The translations under genes and the position numbers were made by a program. From contig NZ_JAJJMP010000001.1 of the NCBI RefSeq assembly GCF_020905415.1, positions 2,367,501-2,431,500 of the forward strand: a stretch of 64,000 bases of DNA, given 5' to 3'. The DNA comes from Myroides oncorhynchi (GTDB lineage Bacteria; Bacteroidota; Bacteroidia; Flavobacteriales; Flavobacteriaceae). Each line of letters opens with the position of its first letter. Positions within the stretch are counted from its first letter, which is position 1. The notes beneath the pieces were generated by a model. The model worked only from the letters and a program-made list of their open reading frames with translations. It searched no databases and was not told the DNA's origin. This document shows positions 36,795 through 47,051 of the stretch, one piece after another.

Positions 36795-37652
36795 CTATCT
36801 AATAAAATCAAAGGTATTTCCTTGTTTTAGATCAGCAGTATCATATCCTTTCATAAACCATTCTTTTCGTTGTTTGGATGTACCATGAGTAAATGAATCA
36901 GGGTTAACTTGTCCTGATACTCTTTTCTGAATAGCATCATCTCCCACAGCTTGAGCAGCACTTAGTGCAATATCAATATCTTTAGCATCTAAATACTTTT
37001 GATTGTATTTAGCCCACATACCAGCGTAAAAATCAGCTTGTAGTTCTAATCCTACAGATAATTTATTTGCTTCTTTTTTACTTATACCTTGTTGTGCTTG
37101 ATGTACTTTGCTGTTTGTACCAAGAAGAGTTTGGACGTGGTGTCCTACTTCATGAGCGATGACATAAGCTATAGCGAAGTTACCTCTCTCTGCTCCAAAA
37201 CGAGTGTGTAGTTCTTCAAAGAATCTTAAGTCCATATATACCGTCTCATCAGCAGGACAGTAGAAAGGACCTACATCAGCTGTAGCGCTACCACATTGTG
37301 TATTTACTTTGTCATCAAATAATTCCATTTTAGGTTCACGGTATTGCATGCCATTTTCTTTGAATACCTTATGCCATACGTCTTCTGTATCAGCAAACAT
37401 AACAGCTACCATCTTTCCCATTTCGACCTCTTCATTTGAGAGTTGTCTAGTGTCTACTTGTTCTGTTTGTTGATTATTGCCTCCCATTTGTTCAATAACA
37501 GGAGCAATCTGCTTACCAGTTTCTCCTCCAAACAAATAAAGTAAGGTAGCTATTATACCAATTAAACCACCACCTAAAGCTGTCTTACCAGCTGTAGATT
37601 TACCTCTGTTATCTGTAACGTTCTTACTTTCTCGTCTACCTTCCCATTTCAT
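36795..37652 (-). CDS. Neutral zinc metallopeptidase (YpfJ family)
   Basis: 285 residues. It starts MKWEGRRESKNVTDNRG, with the family-typical polar N-terminus, then one membrane span (about 27-43). The zinc site is HEVGHH (His167, Glu168, His171), with LELQADFYAGMWA supplying the third ligand region. Two cysteines (in NTQCGSA and FYCPAD) may form a disulfide in the periplasmic domain. Substrate unknown; the family is annotated as a putative neutral zinc metallopeptidase. Two CAAAAATA motifs (37671-37687), minus-strand TATTTTTG, offer overlapping -7 elements about 20-30 bases upstream. Confidence 0.88.
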   Translation of the reverse strand: MKWEGRRESKNVTDNRGKSTAGKTALGGGLIGIIATLLYLFGGETGKQIAPVIEQMGGNNQQTEQVDTRQLSNEEVEMGKMVAVMFADTEDVWHKVFKENGMQYREPKMELFDDKVNTQCGSATADVGPFYCPADETVYMDLRFFEELHTRFGAERGNFAIAYVIAHEVGHHVQTLLGTNSKVHQAQQGISKKEANKLSVGLELQADFYAGMWAKYNQKYLDAKDIDIALSAAQAVGDDAIQKRVSGQVNPDSFTHGTSKQRKEWFMKGYDTADLKQGNTFDFIR

Positions 37653-37740
37653 AATGAAAAATTTTTATTGCAAAAATAGCAAAAATAGGGGATGTTGAGT
37701 CAATTAATGCGAATATTGATAGAAGGTTGAGGTTAGAAAG

Positions 37741-37776
37741 AAAAATCCCCTCCAATAAAAATGTTTTGAAGGGGAT
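37741..37776 (-). terminator. Terminator of the TonB-dependent receptor gene
   Basis: Stem ATCCCCT / AGGGGAT plus imperfect CCAA/TTG pairs and a T5 run on the minus strand, about 145 bases after the receptor stop. Confidence 0.6.
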
Positions 37777-37919
37777 GGAGTTCAACCTAGAATCAGCATT
37801 AGCCAAATACTACAAAGTAATTCTACGTCATAACTCTTTCACTAATTCAGACCTATTTTGTATAATTACTTTTAGTTTATCTATCTATCACTTATTCTGG
37901 GTTTAAATAAATTGTCTAC

Positions 37920-40325
37920 TTAAAAAGTATACGCTAGACTAAGTTTAAATGATAGAGGAGGAGTAGCTCTCCAACCATAATGTGTATATCCCCAAGCTCC
38001 TGGGAAATATCCCACATAGTTATATCTATCTGTAATATTGTTGACTATAAGATTAAAGGCATAATTGTCTTTCTTATAAGATACACCACCGTCAAGAGTG
38101 AAGTAATCATCAGGTAAATATGTTTTGGCTTGGACAGGAGCTTGTGAGCGATCTTTTTGATATTGATACCCTAGAGAAAAACCTAAACCTTCAAAGGTTC
38201 CTGATGACACTCTATACGTTAACCAAGCATTAGTACTGTGCTTTGCAGTTCCTGGAAGTAGTTGTCCTTTCTTATTAGGATTATTGTCTTCAGTTATCTT
38301 AGCATCTGTATAAGCATAGTTCATAGTCAATGTTAATCCTTCTGTGATTTGGCCATTCATATCAAACTCTATTCCTTTAGATTTAGCTTTACCACTTTGC
38401 ACCATAATTTGATTATTAGCACTTGCATCTAATGGAGTTAATATATTAGTTTTATCTACTTGATAGAAGGCTAAAGAGGTGAATAGTTTCTTTTCAAACC
38501 AAGTTTTCTTAAGTCCAAACTCCTTGTTAGTTCCTTTAGAAGGATCTGCTGTTTTGTTATTCTCTAATTTACCTGCTTGTTCTTGAAAGCTTTGATCATA
38601 AAGTGCATAAGCTGTTAATGCAGGTGTAATAGAATAACTTACACTAAATCTTGGTGTATAAGCTTGATTTTTTACAACATCTCCTTTAGAAGCACTTGTT
38701 GTTTTTTCTGTTGAGGTGTAACGTACTCCTAATCCTAGTCTAAGTTTCTCATCAAGTAATAATATCTCATCTTGAATGTATAATGAGATGTAGCTATACT
38801 CCTGTATATTACCAGCAGCTCTTTCTCTTAAAGAACGAGAGCGATCATAAGTAGGAATGTCTTTTTTTGTTAGTTTTCCATATACTGGATTATAGATGTT
38901 GAATTTAGGCCCAACTTGAATGATATTCCCCTTATCATCTGCAATTTCTGACCAATCAGCCATATGTTCTTTTTGCCCCATATCTAAACCGAAAAGAACA
39001 TTGTTTTTAATCTTGTCAGTGATATTAAATTTACCATTCATATACACTTGACCTACTTTAGCAGTGTTTAATGCATCATTTATTGATAATCCGCGTGTGA
39101 CATTACCTTGATCATCTATAGAATTATAAATTGGATACATATTCTCTCCTTCCATAGTTGCTTTTACATACCCTAGTTTAGCAGTAAGATTCCAATCATC
39201 ATTTAGACGGTGATTAAGATTAATGAATACATTATGCTCTTTAATCGTAGTAGGGTCTATGATAGGATCGCTAAAAGTAAATTTACGCGGAAGGTCTTTA
39301 AAACCATTCTTAGAATAGGCATATTTCGCAAACCCACCTTCGAATTCATTAGAGTTAAATATATATTCAAAAGTAACGTTGGTATCTTCGCTAATGTTGT
39401 ATTTTAGAGAAGGAGCAAATGATAGATAACTGTTTTTATTGTATAGTTGATATGAACTTGTTTTGGTAGCCATACCATTTAGGCGGAATAATAGTTTTTC
39501 ATTTTTTGCCAGTTTAGTATCCACATCTACTTCTGCACGATATAGATTATAACTACCTAGTGTAGTTCTGATAGTAGTCTTATTAGCCCCCATAGGCTTT
39601 TTGGTAACAATGTTATAGAATCCACCAGGCTGAGTGTTTCCCATCATAAAACCTGCCGGTCCTTTAACGAATTCTACTCGTTCTATAAAAGTATTATCTT
39701 CTCGCAGAGGGCCGAAAGTACCAGATATATCCATCCCATTACGTAAGTTAGTAGCAGTATATCCTCGAGCATAAATACCTGCACCAGCTTGTTCTTGATG
39801 TAATACAGAACGAACACCACTCACATTCTGTGCGATCGCATCACTCATCGTAATACTAATTTGGTCATCCATTAACCCTTTATCGATGACTTGGATATTT
39901 TGTGGTACGTCAAGTAAATTAGCAGCTGTACGCAATGAAGAAGAAGAACGAATATTCTTATTTGTATTAATGACCACAGCATTTAGTGTTTCGCTATTGT
40001 CATCATAAAGCATAAAGTCTTTTGATAATGTTTGATTAGTTGTTATCGTAATACTATCTCTCTCTATTGTATTTTTATATTGTACCGTTATAAGGTACTT
40101 CCCAGATTTAATGTTTTCGAATAGATATTTTCCATTGTTATCAGCTATTGCTGTAAATACATTATTGTTTAAGATAATACTAGTCCCTGCTAGTTTCTCT
40201 TGTGTATGACTGACAATAGTCCCTTTAAGGTTTCCATTCTCTTGTGCAAAGCTATTTAAAGAGGCTAGTAGTAGACCTGTAAATAGATATTTATGACTTG
40301 TTTTAATTAAAAATAGTGGTTTCAT
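37920..40325 (-). CDS. TonB-dependent siderophore receptor
   Basis: 801 residues from the ATG at 40325. A signal peptide (about 1-28, ending SFAQE) is followed by a carboxypeptidase-regulatory-like beta-sandwich (NLKGTIVSHTQEKLAGTSIIL, DNNGKYLFENIKSGKYLITV), as is usual in Bacteroidota receptors. The plug is at about 125-245, with VPQNIQVIDKGLMDD, YARGYTATNLRNGMDI, RVEFVKGPAGFMMG and PGGFYNIVTKKP. The 22-strand barrel ends in a terminal Phe. Plug motifs resemble FhuA/FoxA/FpvA-type ferric siderophore receptors. It takes ferric siderophore through the outer membrane with TonB energy. A divergent AraC regulator gene lies next to it, a common ferri-siderophore sensing arrangement. Confidence 0.93.
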   Translation of the reverse strand: MKPLFLIKTSHKYLFTGLLLASLNSFAQENGNLKGTIVSHTQEKLAGTSIILNNNVFTAIADNNGKYLFENIKSGKYLITVQYKNTIERDSITITTNQTLSKDFMLYDDNSETLNAVVINTNKNIRSSSSLRTAANLLDVPQNIQVIDKGLMDDQISITMSDAIAQNVSGVRSVLHQEQAGAGIYARGYTATNLRNGMDISGTFGPLREDNTFIERVEFVKGPAGFMMGNTQPGGFYNIVTKKPMGANKTTIRTTLGSYNLYRAEVDVDTKLAKNEKLLFRLNGMATKTSSYQLYNKNSYLSFAPSLKYNISEDTNVTFEYIFNSNEFEGGFAKYAYSKNGFKDLPRKFTFSDPIIDPTTIKEHNVFINLNHRLNDDWNLTAKLGYVKATMEGENMYPIYNSIDDQGNVTRGLSINDALNTAKVGQVYMNGKFNITDKIKNNVLFGLDMGQKEHMADWSEIADDKGNIIQVGPKFNIYNPVYGKLTKKDIPTYDRSRSLRERAAGNIQEYSYISLYIQDEILLLDEKLRLGLGVRYTSTEKTTSASKGDVVKNQAYTPRFSVSYSITPALTAYALYDQSFQEQAGKLENNKTADPSKGTNKEFGLKKTWFEKKLFTSLAFYQVDKTNILTPLDASANNQIMVQSGKAKSKGIEFDMNGQITEGLTLTMNYAYTDAKITEDNNPNKKGQLLPGTAKHSTNAWLTYRVSSGTFEGLGFSLGYQYQKDRSQAPVQAKTYLPDDYFTLDGGVSYKKDNYAFNLIVNNITDRYNYVGYFPGAWGYTHYGWRATPPLSFKLSLAYTF

Positions 40326-40347
40326 CAAATAGTTAATTTAGATTGAA

Positions 40348-40373
40348 TAAATTTGAATTCGCAAACAAAAGTA
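40348..40373. promoter_or_regulatory. Overlapping -7 elements of the divergent receptor/AraC pair
   Basis: TAAATTTG on the plus strand (40348-40355, towards the AraC gene) and TACTTTTG on the minus strand (40373-40366, towards the receptor). The predicted start sites almost coincide, so the two transcription units could interfere. No clear -33 on either side. Confidence 0.4.
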
Positions 40374-40445
40374 TGTTCTCTATTATGGACTGGCTTAGCC
40401 AAAAGGGAATAAAAAATAGCATTTTAGTAATCTAAGTAGTAGTTT

Positions 40446-41429
40446 ATGAAAAACGGAGAAGAGATAGTAGAGTTCTTTGTGATAGAGAATATGGTGACTA
40501 AAGCTATGTCCCAAACTAAGAAAGAGCTTGTAAATGATTTAGGAATGTTTACTACTTATTATATATTCGATAGTGTGGATATTATTATAAGACAATACTA
40601 TCTAAAGTATAATCAAGATTATAAGTTGCAGTATGTATTTGAAGAGACTGATTATATAGAGTTAAGTTTCTTTTTTGGGAAGCATATTGTACGGGATGTT
40701 TTAAATGGGAAAACGAATAGATACCTTCCATTTCATTGTTATTTAGGATATCTTCAATGCGGTAGTACAGCAGATGTACTATTTGAGAAAGATGCTGTAT
40801 ATGAACATTTAGATATCTATTTGCCTCTAGATTTTTTTAATGAATGGAGCCAGTATGATGAGACTATTGCTGAGTTTACTAATGCGATTAAGAATAATCA
40901 GTCTTATAGTTTAGTGAAAGGGGTAAAATTGACTCAAGAGTTACTAATCTTATGTAATGCAATCAAGACTTGTAACTATAAAGGTATTGCAAAGGAAATC
41001 TTTGTGAAAAGTAAAGTTTTAGAAATTGTCTCTATTTTGTTAAATGAGAAAGAAGAGAGAGTAGAGGAGTGTACTAAGTTACAACTCGGTATAAAACTGA
41101 CAGTGGAAGATGAGGCAATCTTATTAAATGTACGTGATTTTATAGATCTAAACTATAAAGAGTTTTATACTACAGAGGAGCTGTCAAAGATGTTTTTTAT
41201 CAATGAGTATAAATTAAAAAAAGGCTTTAAGTATTTGTATAATTTAGGTTTGTTTGAATATGCACAACAGAGAAGAATGAATGTCGCTATTCAGAAGTTG
41301 GAAGCTGCTAAGCACACTATAACAGAGATAGCTTTTGATCTAGGATATTCATCTTCTGTCGCTTTTTCTAAAGCGTTTAAAAAGCACTATGGGTATCCTC
41401 CTAAAAAATTCTGTCTAACAGATATATAA
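40446..41429 (+). CDS. AraC family transcriptional regulator (PchR-like)
   Basis: 327 residues. Residues 1-220 form a sensor region without a familiar motif. Residues 225-325 are the AraC DNA-binding domain with two helix-turn-helices: TTEELSKMFFINEYKLKKGFK, and ITEIAFDLGYSSSVAFSKAFKKHYGYPPKKF. Size and layout match PchR-type activators that sense a ferric siderophore and turn on its receptor. Divergence from the siderophore receptor gene (120-base gap) supports this. Iron-dependent repression is likely, but I see no confident Fur box. Confidence 0.88.
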   Translation: MKNGEEIVEFFVIENMVTKAMSQTKKELVNDLGMFTTYYIFDSVDIIIRQYYLKYNQDYKLQYVFEETDYIELSFFFGKHIVRDVLNGKTNRYLPFHCYLGYLQCGSTADVLFEKDAVYEHLDIYLPLDFFNEWSQYDETIAEFTNAIKNNQSYSLVKGVKLTQELLILCNAIKTCNYKGIAKEIFVKSKVLEIVSILLNEKEERVEECTKLQLGIKLTVEDEAILLNVRDFIDLNYKEFYTTEELSKMFFINEYKLKKGFKYLYNLGLFEYAQQRRMNVAIQKLEAAKHTITEIAFDLGYSSSVAFSKAFKKHYGYPPKKFCLTDI

Positions 41430-41431
41430 AA

Positions 41432-41473
41432 AGAAAAACGAGCTGTTTAATTTTAAATAGCTCGTTCTTTTTA
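41432..41473. terminator. Bidirectional terminator between AraC gene and yebC
   Basis: 14-bp stem AACGAGCTGTTTAA / TTAAATAGCTCGTT with one G-U pair and T-runs on both strands, between convergent genes. Confidence 0.85.
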
Positions 41474-41491
41474 TATTTTAGTCAACGGTTA

Positions 41492-42202
41492 TTAAGCCAT
41501 TGTAGTGAAAACGTTTTGTACGTCGTCATCCTCTTCGATCTTGTCTAACAATTTCTCAACATCAGCCATTTCAGCTTCTGTTAATTCTTTTGTTACTTGA
41601 GGAATTCTATCAAATCCAGAAGATAAAATCTCGATACCTCTACTTTCCAATTCTTTTTGGATAGCACCAAAGCTTTCGAAAGGAGCATAAATCATTACAC
41701 CATCTTCATCCTCAAAGATTTCGTCGATACCGAAGTCTATTAATTCTAATTCGAACTCTTCTAAATCTCTACCTTCTTCAGCAGGGATTCTAAAGTTACA
41801 CGTGTGGTCAAACATAAACTCAACAGAACCTTGTGTACCCATTGTTCCGTTACATTTGTTGAAGTAACTTCTAATGTTTGCTACTGTTCTATTATTGTTA
41901 TCAGTTGCTGTTTCGATTAAGAAAGCGATTCCGTGTGGTCCGTATCCTTCGAAGATAACTTCTTTATAGTTCTCAGTATCTTTATCTGTAGCACGTTTAA
42001 TAGCACGTTCTACGTTTTCTTTAGGCATATTCGCTGCCTTAGCATTTTGTATTACTGCACGAAGGCGTGAATTAGCCTCAGGATTAGGTCCGCCTTCTTT
42101 AACAGCCATTACGATATCCTTACCAATTCTTGTAAACGTTTTAGCCATAGCAGACCAACGTTTTAGCTTACGTCCTTTTCTAAATTCAAACGCTCTTCCC
42201 AT
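41492..42202 (-). CDS. YebC/PmpR family DNA-binding or translation-associated regulator
   Basis: 236 residues. Family start MGRAFEFRKGRKLKRWSAMAKTFTRIGKDI, then NPRLR-like region NSRLRAVIQNAKAANMPKENVERAI, EGYGPHGIAFLIE and NRTVANIRSYFNKCNGTMGTQGSV, spanning the three YebC domains. The acidic loop (EDEDGVMIYA) is typical. The family was first described as transcriptional regulators, and more recent work ties some members to translation of difficult sequences. A minus-strand TATTTTTG (42239-42232) lies 30 bases before the ATG. Own terminators on both sides. Confidence 0.92.
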   Translation of the reverse strand: MGRAFEFRKGRKLKRWSAMAKTFTRIGKDIVMAVKEGGPNPEANSRLRAVIQNAKAANMPKENVERAIKRATDKDTENYKEVIFEGYGPHGIAFLIETATDNNNRTVANIRSYFNKCNGTMGTQGSVEFMFDHTCNFRIPAEEGRDLEEFELELIDFGIDEIFEDEDGVMIYAPFESFGAIQKELESRGIEILSSGFDRIPQVTKELTEAEMADVEKLLDKIEEDDDVQNVFTTMA

Positions 42203-42261
42203 AATAATTATTTACTTAATTTTTAGTAGTGCAAAAATAACTCATTATTCAAATATATCAC

Positions 42262-42294
42262 AAAAAAAAAGAGAGCTTATTTCTAAACTCTCTT
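42262..42294 (-). terminator. gcvT terminator
   Basis: Stem AAGAGAG / CTCTCTT with a 12-base loop and a T9 run on the minus strand, 9 bases after the gcvT stop. Confidence 0.8.
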
Positions 42295-42303
42295 CTATTT
42301 GTC

Positions 42304-43386
42304 TTATTTTTTGTAAAATGGTGTTTTTACCACTTTTGCTTCAATATCATTTTTACGAATACGAATAAAGATTTGGCTTCCTTCAGCAGCTAATGCTACA
42401 GGAACATATCCCATTCCAATTCCTTTTCCTAATGAAGGAGATTGTGTACCAGAAGTAACTTTACCAATTACGTTACCTTGAGCATCTACGATTTCATAGT
42501 CATGTCTAGGAATACCTTTACCAACTAGTTCGAAACCAATCAATCTATTTTTGATACCAGCTTCTTTTTCAGCCTTTAAATTATCAGAGTTGATAAAGTC
42601 TTTCGTAAACTTAGTTACCCATCCTAATCCTGCTTCTAATGGAGAGATTTCATCATTTAGTTCATTTCCATATAGGCAGTATCCCATTTCTAAACGTAGT
42701 GTATCACGAGCAGCTAATCCGATAGGCTTGATACCCCAATTAGCACCAGCTTCGAATACTTTATTCCAAAGAGCTTCTACATCTTCATTTTTTACGTAAA
42801 CTTCAAAACCTCCAGAACCTGTATATCCTGTAGCAGAGATTACGACATCTTTAACACCAGCGAAAGTATCAATCACAAAGTTGTAGAATTTGATATCAGC
42901 TAAGTTTACAGCAGTTAAGCTTTGCATAGACTCAATAGCTTTAGGTCCTTGTATAGCTAAGATAGAGTAGGCATCAGATAGATTCTCTAAAGTAGCATTC
43001 ACATCATTATGAGAGCTTACCCAGTTCCAATCTTTTTCAATATTTGATGCGTTTACAACCATCAAATATTCACTTTCATTTACTCTATAAGTAATAATAT
43101 CATCAATTACTCCACCTGTTGTGTTAGGGAAGTAGCAATATTGTGCTTTTCCATCTACTAAAACAGATGCATCATTAGAAGTAACTTTTTGGATTAATGC
43201 TAATGCATTTGGCCCAGATATTTTGAAAATCCCCATGTGAGATACATCAAATACACCAACTCCGTTTCTTACTGTTTCGTGTTCTGCATTTACTCCTTCA
43301 TATTGCACAGGCATATTAAAACCTGCAAATGGAACCATCTTAGCTCCTAAAGCTTCGTGTATGTGGTTTAAAGTTACTTGTTTCAT
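42304..43386 (-). CDS. gcvT: Aminomethyltransferase (glycine cleavage T protein)
   Basis: 360 residues. GcvT signatures: [21 protein letters not shown] at the start, [11 protein letters not shown], the folate-site Asp in SNDAS and YCYF, and the C-terminal [18 protein letters not shown] barrel. The active-site block [12 protein letters not shown] and [23 protein letters not shown] are intact. It takes the aminomethyl group from the H protein and makes methylene-tetrahydrofolate, releasing ammonia. gcvH and gcvP are not nearby, so the system is split, as is common in this group. Monocistronic. Confidence 0.95.
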   Translation of the reverse strand: MKQVTLNHIHEALGAKMVPFAGFNMPVQYEGVNAEHETVRNGVGVFDVSHMGIFKISGPNALALIQKVTSNDASVLVDGKAQYCYFPNTTGGVIDDIITYRVNESEYLMVVNASNIEKDWNWVSSHNDVNATLENLSDAYSILAIQGPKAIESMQSLTAVNLADIKFYNFVIDTFAGVKDVVISATGYTGSGGFEVYVKNEDVEALWNKVFEAGANWGIKPIGLAARDTLRLEMGYCLYGNELNDEISPLEAGLGWVTKFTKDFINSDNLKAEKEAGIKNRLIGFELVGKGIPRHDYEIVDAQGNVIGKVTSGTQSPSLGKGIGMGYVPVALAAEGSQIFIRIRKNDIEAKVVKTPFYKK

Positions 43387-43604
43387 TGTGTTGTTAATGA
43401 TTTAATTAAATTAGGTGCTAAAGTAAGTTTTTTTTATCTTAAATAAAAGCGACTTTATATCGTTGTTTTTATTGTTATAAGCGCTATTTTATTTTATTTG
43501 TATTATTACCAACGAGATATAGATGTTAAATGTTTGATATTGATTTTTAATTGTTTAGTGTTTTAGTTATATTTAATGTAATCTAATTTTTAAAGAACTT
43601 AATT

Positions 43605-43913
43605 ATGGAAAGAGCAATAAAAATAGCTGTAGCAATTTTTTTAATTTTGAGTGCATTTACATCTTCACCTGATTTAGATCTTTTAGTTGGATTTATAGTC
43701 ATAGTAGCCCTAGGTATCTTAGCTTATAATTCCCATCTAAATAAGAAATTGATTGAGATGACGATGTATTTAGTGATTATAGGTATGTTTCAACCTTTTT
43801 ATGAGTTGCCAATTGATTCTAAATGGTGGTTTATAATTAATCTTGTTGTAGCTGTGTATCTGGTTATTTCTACATTTATCTCTCGTTCTAAGGTGAAAGA
43901 TAATAATGCTTAG
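43605..43913 (+). CDS. Small four-span membrane protein
   Basis: 102 residues with four hydrophobic stretches at about 6-19, 24-41, 50-66 and 75-92, then a short positive tail SRSKVKDNNA. The conserved-looking FQPFYELPIDSKWWFIINLVVAVYL resembles small flavobacterial proteins grouped as DUF6804; that placement is from memory and not certain. Function unknown. Single-gene unit with a long palindromic terminator. A near-consensus TATATTTA lies about 36 bases upstream. Confidence 0.6.
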   Translation: MERAIKIAVAIFLILSAFTSSPDLDLLVGFIVIVALGILAYNSHLNKKLIEMTMYLVIIGMFQPFYELPIDSKWWFIINLVVAVYLVISTFISRSKVKDNNA

Positions 43914-43920
43914 TACCGTA

Positions 43921-43979
43921 TTTCATAAAACAAAAACAACTCCTTTTGTATAAAATGGAGTTGTTTTTGTTTTATGAAA
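43921..43979. terminator. Unusually long palindromic terminator
   Basis: 23-bp perfect stem starting 7 bases after the stop codon, with a 13-base loop that can add further A-T pairs. The T-rich tail is inside the stem's right arm (TTGTTTTTGTTTT), so it can act in both directions. Confidence 0.7.
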
Positions 43980-44314
43980 GTTCTTTATTTTAAGTAAAAG
44001 CGTGTGGTAATCAATGTTTGGAGGCATAGTCTATTGAATTTACAACATATAAGTATTTTTGTTTTTTTTGTATTATCATGTATTTGTTAATAAACTTTAT
44101 ATATGTAGGTTGTATTGTTATATTTAATGTTATTTTAATGATTGATTTGTTGTTAATATATTAATTTTATGTATTGACTTTGTTTTTATGTTAATATTGA
44201 TGTTTTTTTAGTACATTAGCATTTGCTAAGCAAGAAAATATTAAGCAGGTTATCTAAATTATTATTAAAAAACAGAGTGGGGACTTGTTTTTTCTTATAT
44301 AGATGATTCTGATT

Positions 44315-44342
44315 AGGCCATTCGTAAGGATGGCCTTTTTTA
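44315..44342 (+). terminator. Orphan plus-strand terminator
   Basis: AGGCCAT / ATGGCCT with an 8-base loop and a T6 run. No gene precedes it on this strand after the terminator at 43979. The stretch 43980-44314 is AT-rich, with no open frame I would call. A near-consensus TAGCATTTG at about 44217 could start a short RNA ending here. Confidence 0.7.
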
Positions 44343-44397
44343 GGCTTACTCAACTAATAATTGGTATTTGTGTTCACAATTTTAGTTTTTAAGGTAA

Positions 44398-44430
44398 AAA
44401 AAGCCAAGGATAGTTAGCCTTGGCTTTCTT
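44398..44430 (-). terminator. Second (distal) terminator of the copper ATPase gene
   Basis: 10-bp stem AAAGCCAAGG / CCTTGGCTTT with an 8-base loop and T7 run on the minus strand, 27 bases beyond the first terminator. Confidence 0.8.
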
Positions 44431-44450
44431 CTTTTAGGACTAGTCACACA

Positions 44451-44484
44451 AAAAAAGTCGGAGCTATTGCTATCGCTCCGACTT
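44451..44484 (-). terminator. First terminator of the copper ATPase gene
   Basis: 10-bp stem AAGTCGGAGC / GCTCCGACTT with a 10-base loop and T7 run on the minus strand, 33 bases after the stop at 44517. Confidence 0.85.
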
Positions 44485-44516
44485 AAAAAATGAAAGGTAT
44501 TATAAAAAAATGATGA

Positions 44517-47051
44517 TTAAAGTTTAATGTTTTTAAGTCTTAATGAGTTAGTAATAACAGAGACAGAACTAAAACTCATCGCTACAGCTGCTATCATAGG
44601 AGATAATACAATACCAAACATTGGATATAATATCCCCGCTGCTATTGGTATTCCTACACTGTTATAGATAAATGCGAAGAACAAGTTTTGTTTAATATTC
44701 TTCATTACTCCATGACTTAAATTAATTGCTTTTGGTATACCTATTAAATCTCCTTGCAATAAAGTTACTTCAGCACTTTCTATAGCTACATCAGTACCTG
44801 TACCCATCGAGATACCTACATTGGCCTGTGCTAGAGCAGGAGCATCATTTATTCCATCACCTGCCATTGCAACAATTTTGCCTTGTTCTTGTAATTTTTT
44901 GATTTCATTTAATTTGTCTTCAGGCATCGCTTCAGCTAAGAAATGTTTAATACCTAATTCATTAGCTACAGCCTTAGCTGTATTAGGGTTATCACCAGTG
45001 ATCATAATCACTTCGATACCTTTGTCTTGTAATTGTTTTACAGCTTGTTTACTACTTTCTTTTATTTTGTCAAACAGTACAGCGTATCCGATGATTGTAT
45101 TTCCTTCTGCTATATACGACACAGTTTTTCCTAAGTTTTGTTCTTTTTCTACTTGTGGTAGAATACTAGCTGTTATTTCAGCTTGTACTACTTCCATAAG
45201 CGCTTTATTCCCTAGAGAAACACGCTTTTTATCTACCACACCTTGTATTCCTTTTCCTGTGATGTTATTAAACATTTTGACAGGAGTTAACTGCATCTTT
45301 TGTTCTTTCGCTTTATTAGTAAATGAAGTAGCCAGTGCGTGCTCACTATTTTGATTTAATGAAGCTGTAAGCATTAATAACTCCTCTTCAGTATAATCAG
45401 GGTGTACACTTACTATTTTCTCTACTGAAGGTTTTCCTTCTGTAAGGGTACCTGTTTTGTCAGTGATTAATACATTTACTTTATTGGCTGTTTCTAAAGC
45501 TTCAGCATTCTTTATTAGAATCCCATTTTGAGCTCCCTTACCGATACCTACCATAATAGACATAGGAGTAGCTAATCCTAACGCACATGGACAAGCGATA
45601 ATTAATACAGCAAGCGCATTTACGAATGCGTAAGCAAGTCTAGGCTCAGGTCCCATAACTTTCCATAGAATAAATGTCGCTATAGAAATCAGAACGACGA
45701 TAGGTACGAAGTACTTCGCTACCTGATCTGCTAACTTCTGGATAGGGGCTCTAGATCTACTTGCGTTATTCACCATTTCGATGATCTGTGCTAATAGAGT
45801 TTCATTACCTACTTTTTCTGCAGTCATAATGAATGAACTATTTCCGTTGATTGTACCAGAGACTACTCTATCGTCTTTTACCTTGTGTACAGGGATAGGT
45901 TCTCCTGTAATCATAGATTCATCTATACTAGATTCTCCTTCGCTGATCACACCATCTACAGGTATTTTTTCTCCTGGTTTTACACGCAGGCGATCCCCTT
46001 TTATTATTTTCTCTATTTGGATTACTTCTTCACCACTGTCAGTTACTAAAGTAGCTTCAGTAGGTGATAGTTTTAATAATTCTTTGATAGCTGTATTAGT
46101 ACGGCTATGTGCTTTAGCCTCCATTACTTGCCCAACTAATACTAGCGTTAGGATAACTGCAACAGATTCAAAATAAAGATGTATACCATGTTCTCCTTTG
46201 AAATCTTGAGGAAACAAGTCTGGGAAGAATAGGGCTACTACACTGAATAGTAAACCAGCAGCTGATCCTAATCCAATCAAACTAAACATATTCAGATTCC
46301 AAGTTTTGAATGAAGTCCACGCTCTAGTAAAGAACATCCAACATACCCATACTACTGGAATAGTAAACAACATCTGTATATAATTATTCCACTCGTGTGG
46401 TACTATCTTACCGATCGGATCACCTGGTATCATAGACCCCATGGCTAGTATAAAGACAGGAATAGTAAAACCAACTGATATACGCAACTTCTTAAGCATA
46501 TCAGTGTATGTAGTGTCTTCCTGTTCTACCATTATTGTTTTAGGGACTAGATTCATCCCACATTTAGGACAGTTACCTGGTTTGTCATACGTTTTATCTC
46601 CCTCACACAGCATTGGACAGTAATATACAGTCTTTTCTATTTTAGGAGCAGGTATTTGTTCTAAGTTCATTCCACACACAGGGCATCCTACATTGGTATC
46701 ATATACTTTATCTCCCTCACATAGCATAGGACAGAAGTATTTACCCGCTTTATCAGCCATACCTTCAGGTAATTCTTGTTGATACATATCTTCCTCACTT
46801 ATTTCTAATGCAGGAAGTATCTCTTGCGTACCATCTTCTTTAGTCACTATCTCTTGTAAAATATAGTTTCCTTTTTGAAGCAATGCTTTTTGCAAGGTTA
46901 ATGTATCTATATCGTGATGTGATTCTATGTTAGCATATTCTTTTTCTAAAGAGACTTCAGCTTTAATACCGTGCAATTCATTAAGTGTATCTTCTATTTT
47001 GGTTCTACAACCATTACAGCTCATACCACTTACTTTATATTCTTTTTTCAT
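44517..47051 (-). CDS. Copper-translocating P1B-type ATPase with two heavy-metal-binding zinc-ribbon-like repeats
   Basis: 844 residues. An N-terminal HMA domain has SGMSCNGC (Cys12, Cys15). Two tandem heavy-metal-binding repeats follow: [12 protein letters not shown]...CPVCGMNL (about 107-130) and [12 protein letters not shown]...CPKCGMNL (about 145-168). The eight-span P-type core then shows MITGEP in the actuator, [10 protein letters not shown] in the membrane (metal site), DKTGTLTEG (phosphorylated Asp), the HxxA-type SEHALA, and [15 protein letters not shown] and the HMA domain point to Cu(I) export from the cytoplasm; silver is also possible. No CueR/CsoR-type regulator is adjacent. Monocistronic with two tandem terminators. 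Confidence 0.95.
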   Translation of the reverse strand: MKKEYKVSGMSCNGCRTKIEDTLNELHGIKAEVSLEKEYANIESHHDIDTLTLQKALLQKGNYILQEIVTKEDGTQEILPALEISEEDMYQQELPEGMADKAGKYFCPMLCEGDKVYDTNVGCPVCGMNLEQIPAPKIEKTVYYCPMLCEGDKTYDKPGNCPKCGMNLVPKTIMVEQEDTTYTDMLKKLRISVGFTIPVFILAMGSMIPGDPIGKIVPHEWNNYIQMLFTIPVVWVCWMFFTRAWTSFKTWNLNMFSLIGLGSAAGLLFSVVALFFPDLFPQDFKGEHGIHLYFESVAVILTLVLVGQVMEAKAHSRTNTAIKELLKLSPTEATLVTDSGEEVIQIEKIIKGDRLRVKPGEKIPVDGVISEGESSIDESMITGEPIPVHKVKDDRVVSGTINGNSSFIMTAEKVGNETLLAQIIEMVNNASRSRAPIQKLADQVAKYFVPIVVLISIATFILWKVMGPEPRLAYAFVNALAVLIIACPCALGLATPMSIMVGIGKGAQNGILIKNAEALETANKVNVLITDKTGTLTEGKPSVEKIVSVHPDYTEEELLMLTASLNQNSEHALATSFTNKAKEQKMQLTPVKMFNNITGKGIQGVVDKKRVSLGNKALMEVVQAEITASILPQVEKEQNLGKTVSYIAEGNTIIGYAVLFDKIKESSKQAVKQLQDKGIEVIMITGDNPNTAKAVANELGIKHFLAEAMPEDKLNEIKKLQEQGKIVAMAGDGINDAPALAQANVGISMGTGTDVAIESAEVTLLQGDLIGIPKAINLSHGVMKNIKQNLFFAFIYNSVGIPIAAGILYPMFGIVLSPMIAAVAMSFSSVSVITNSLRLKNIKL

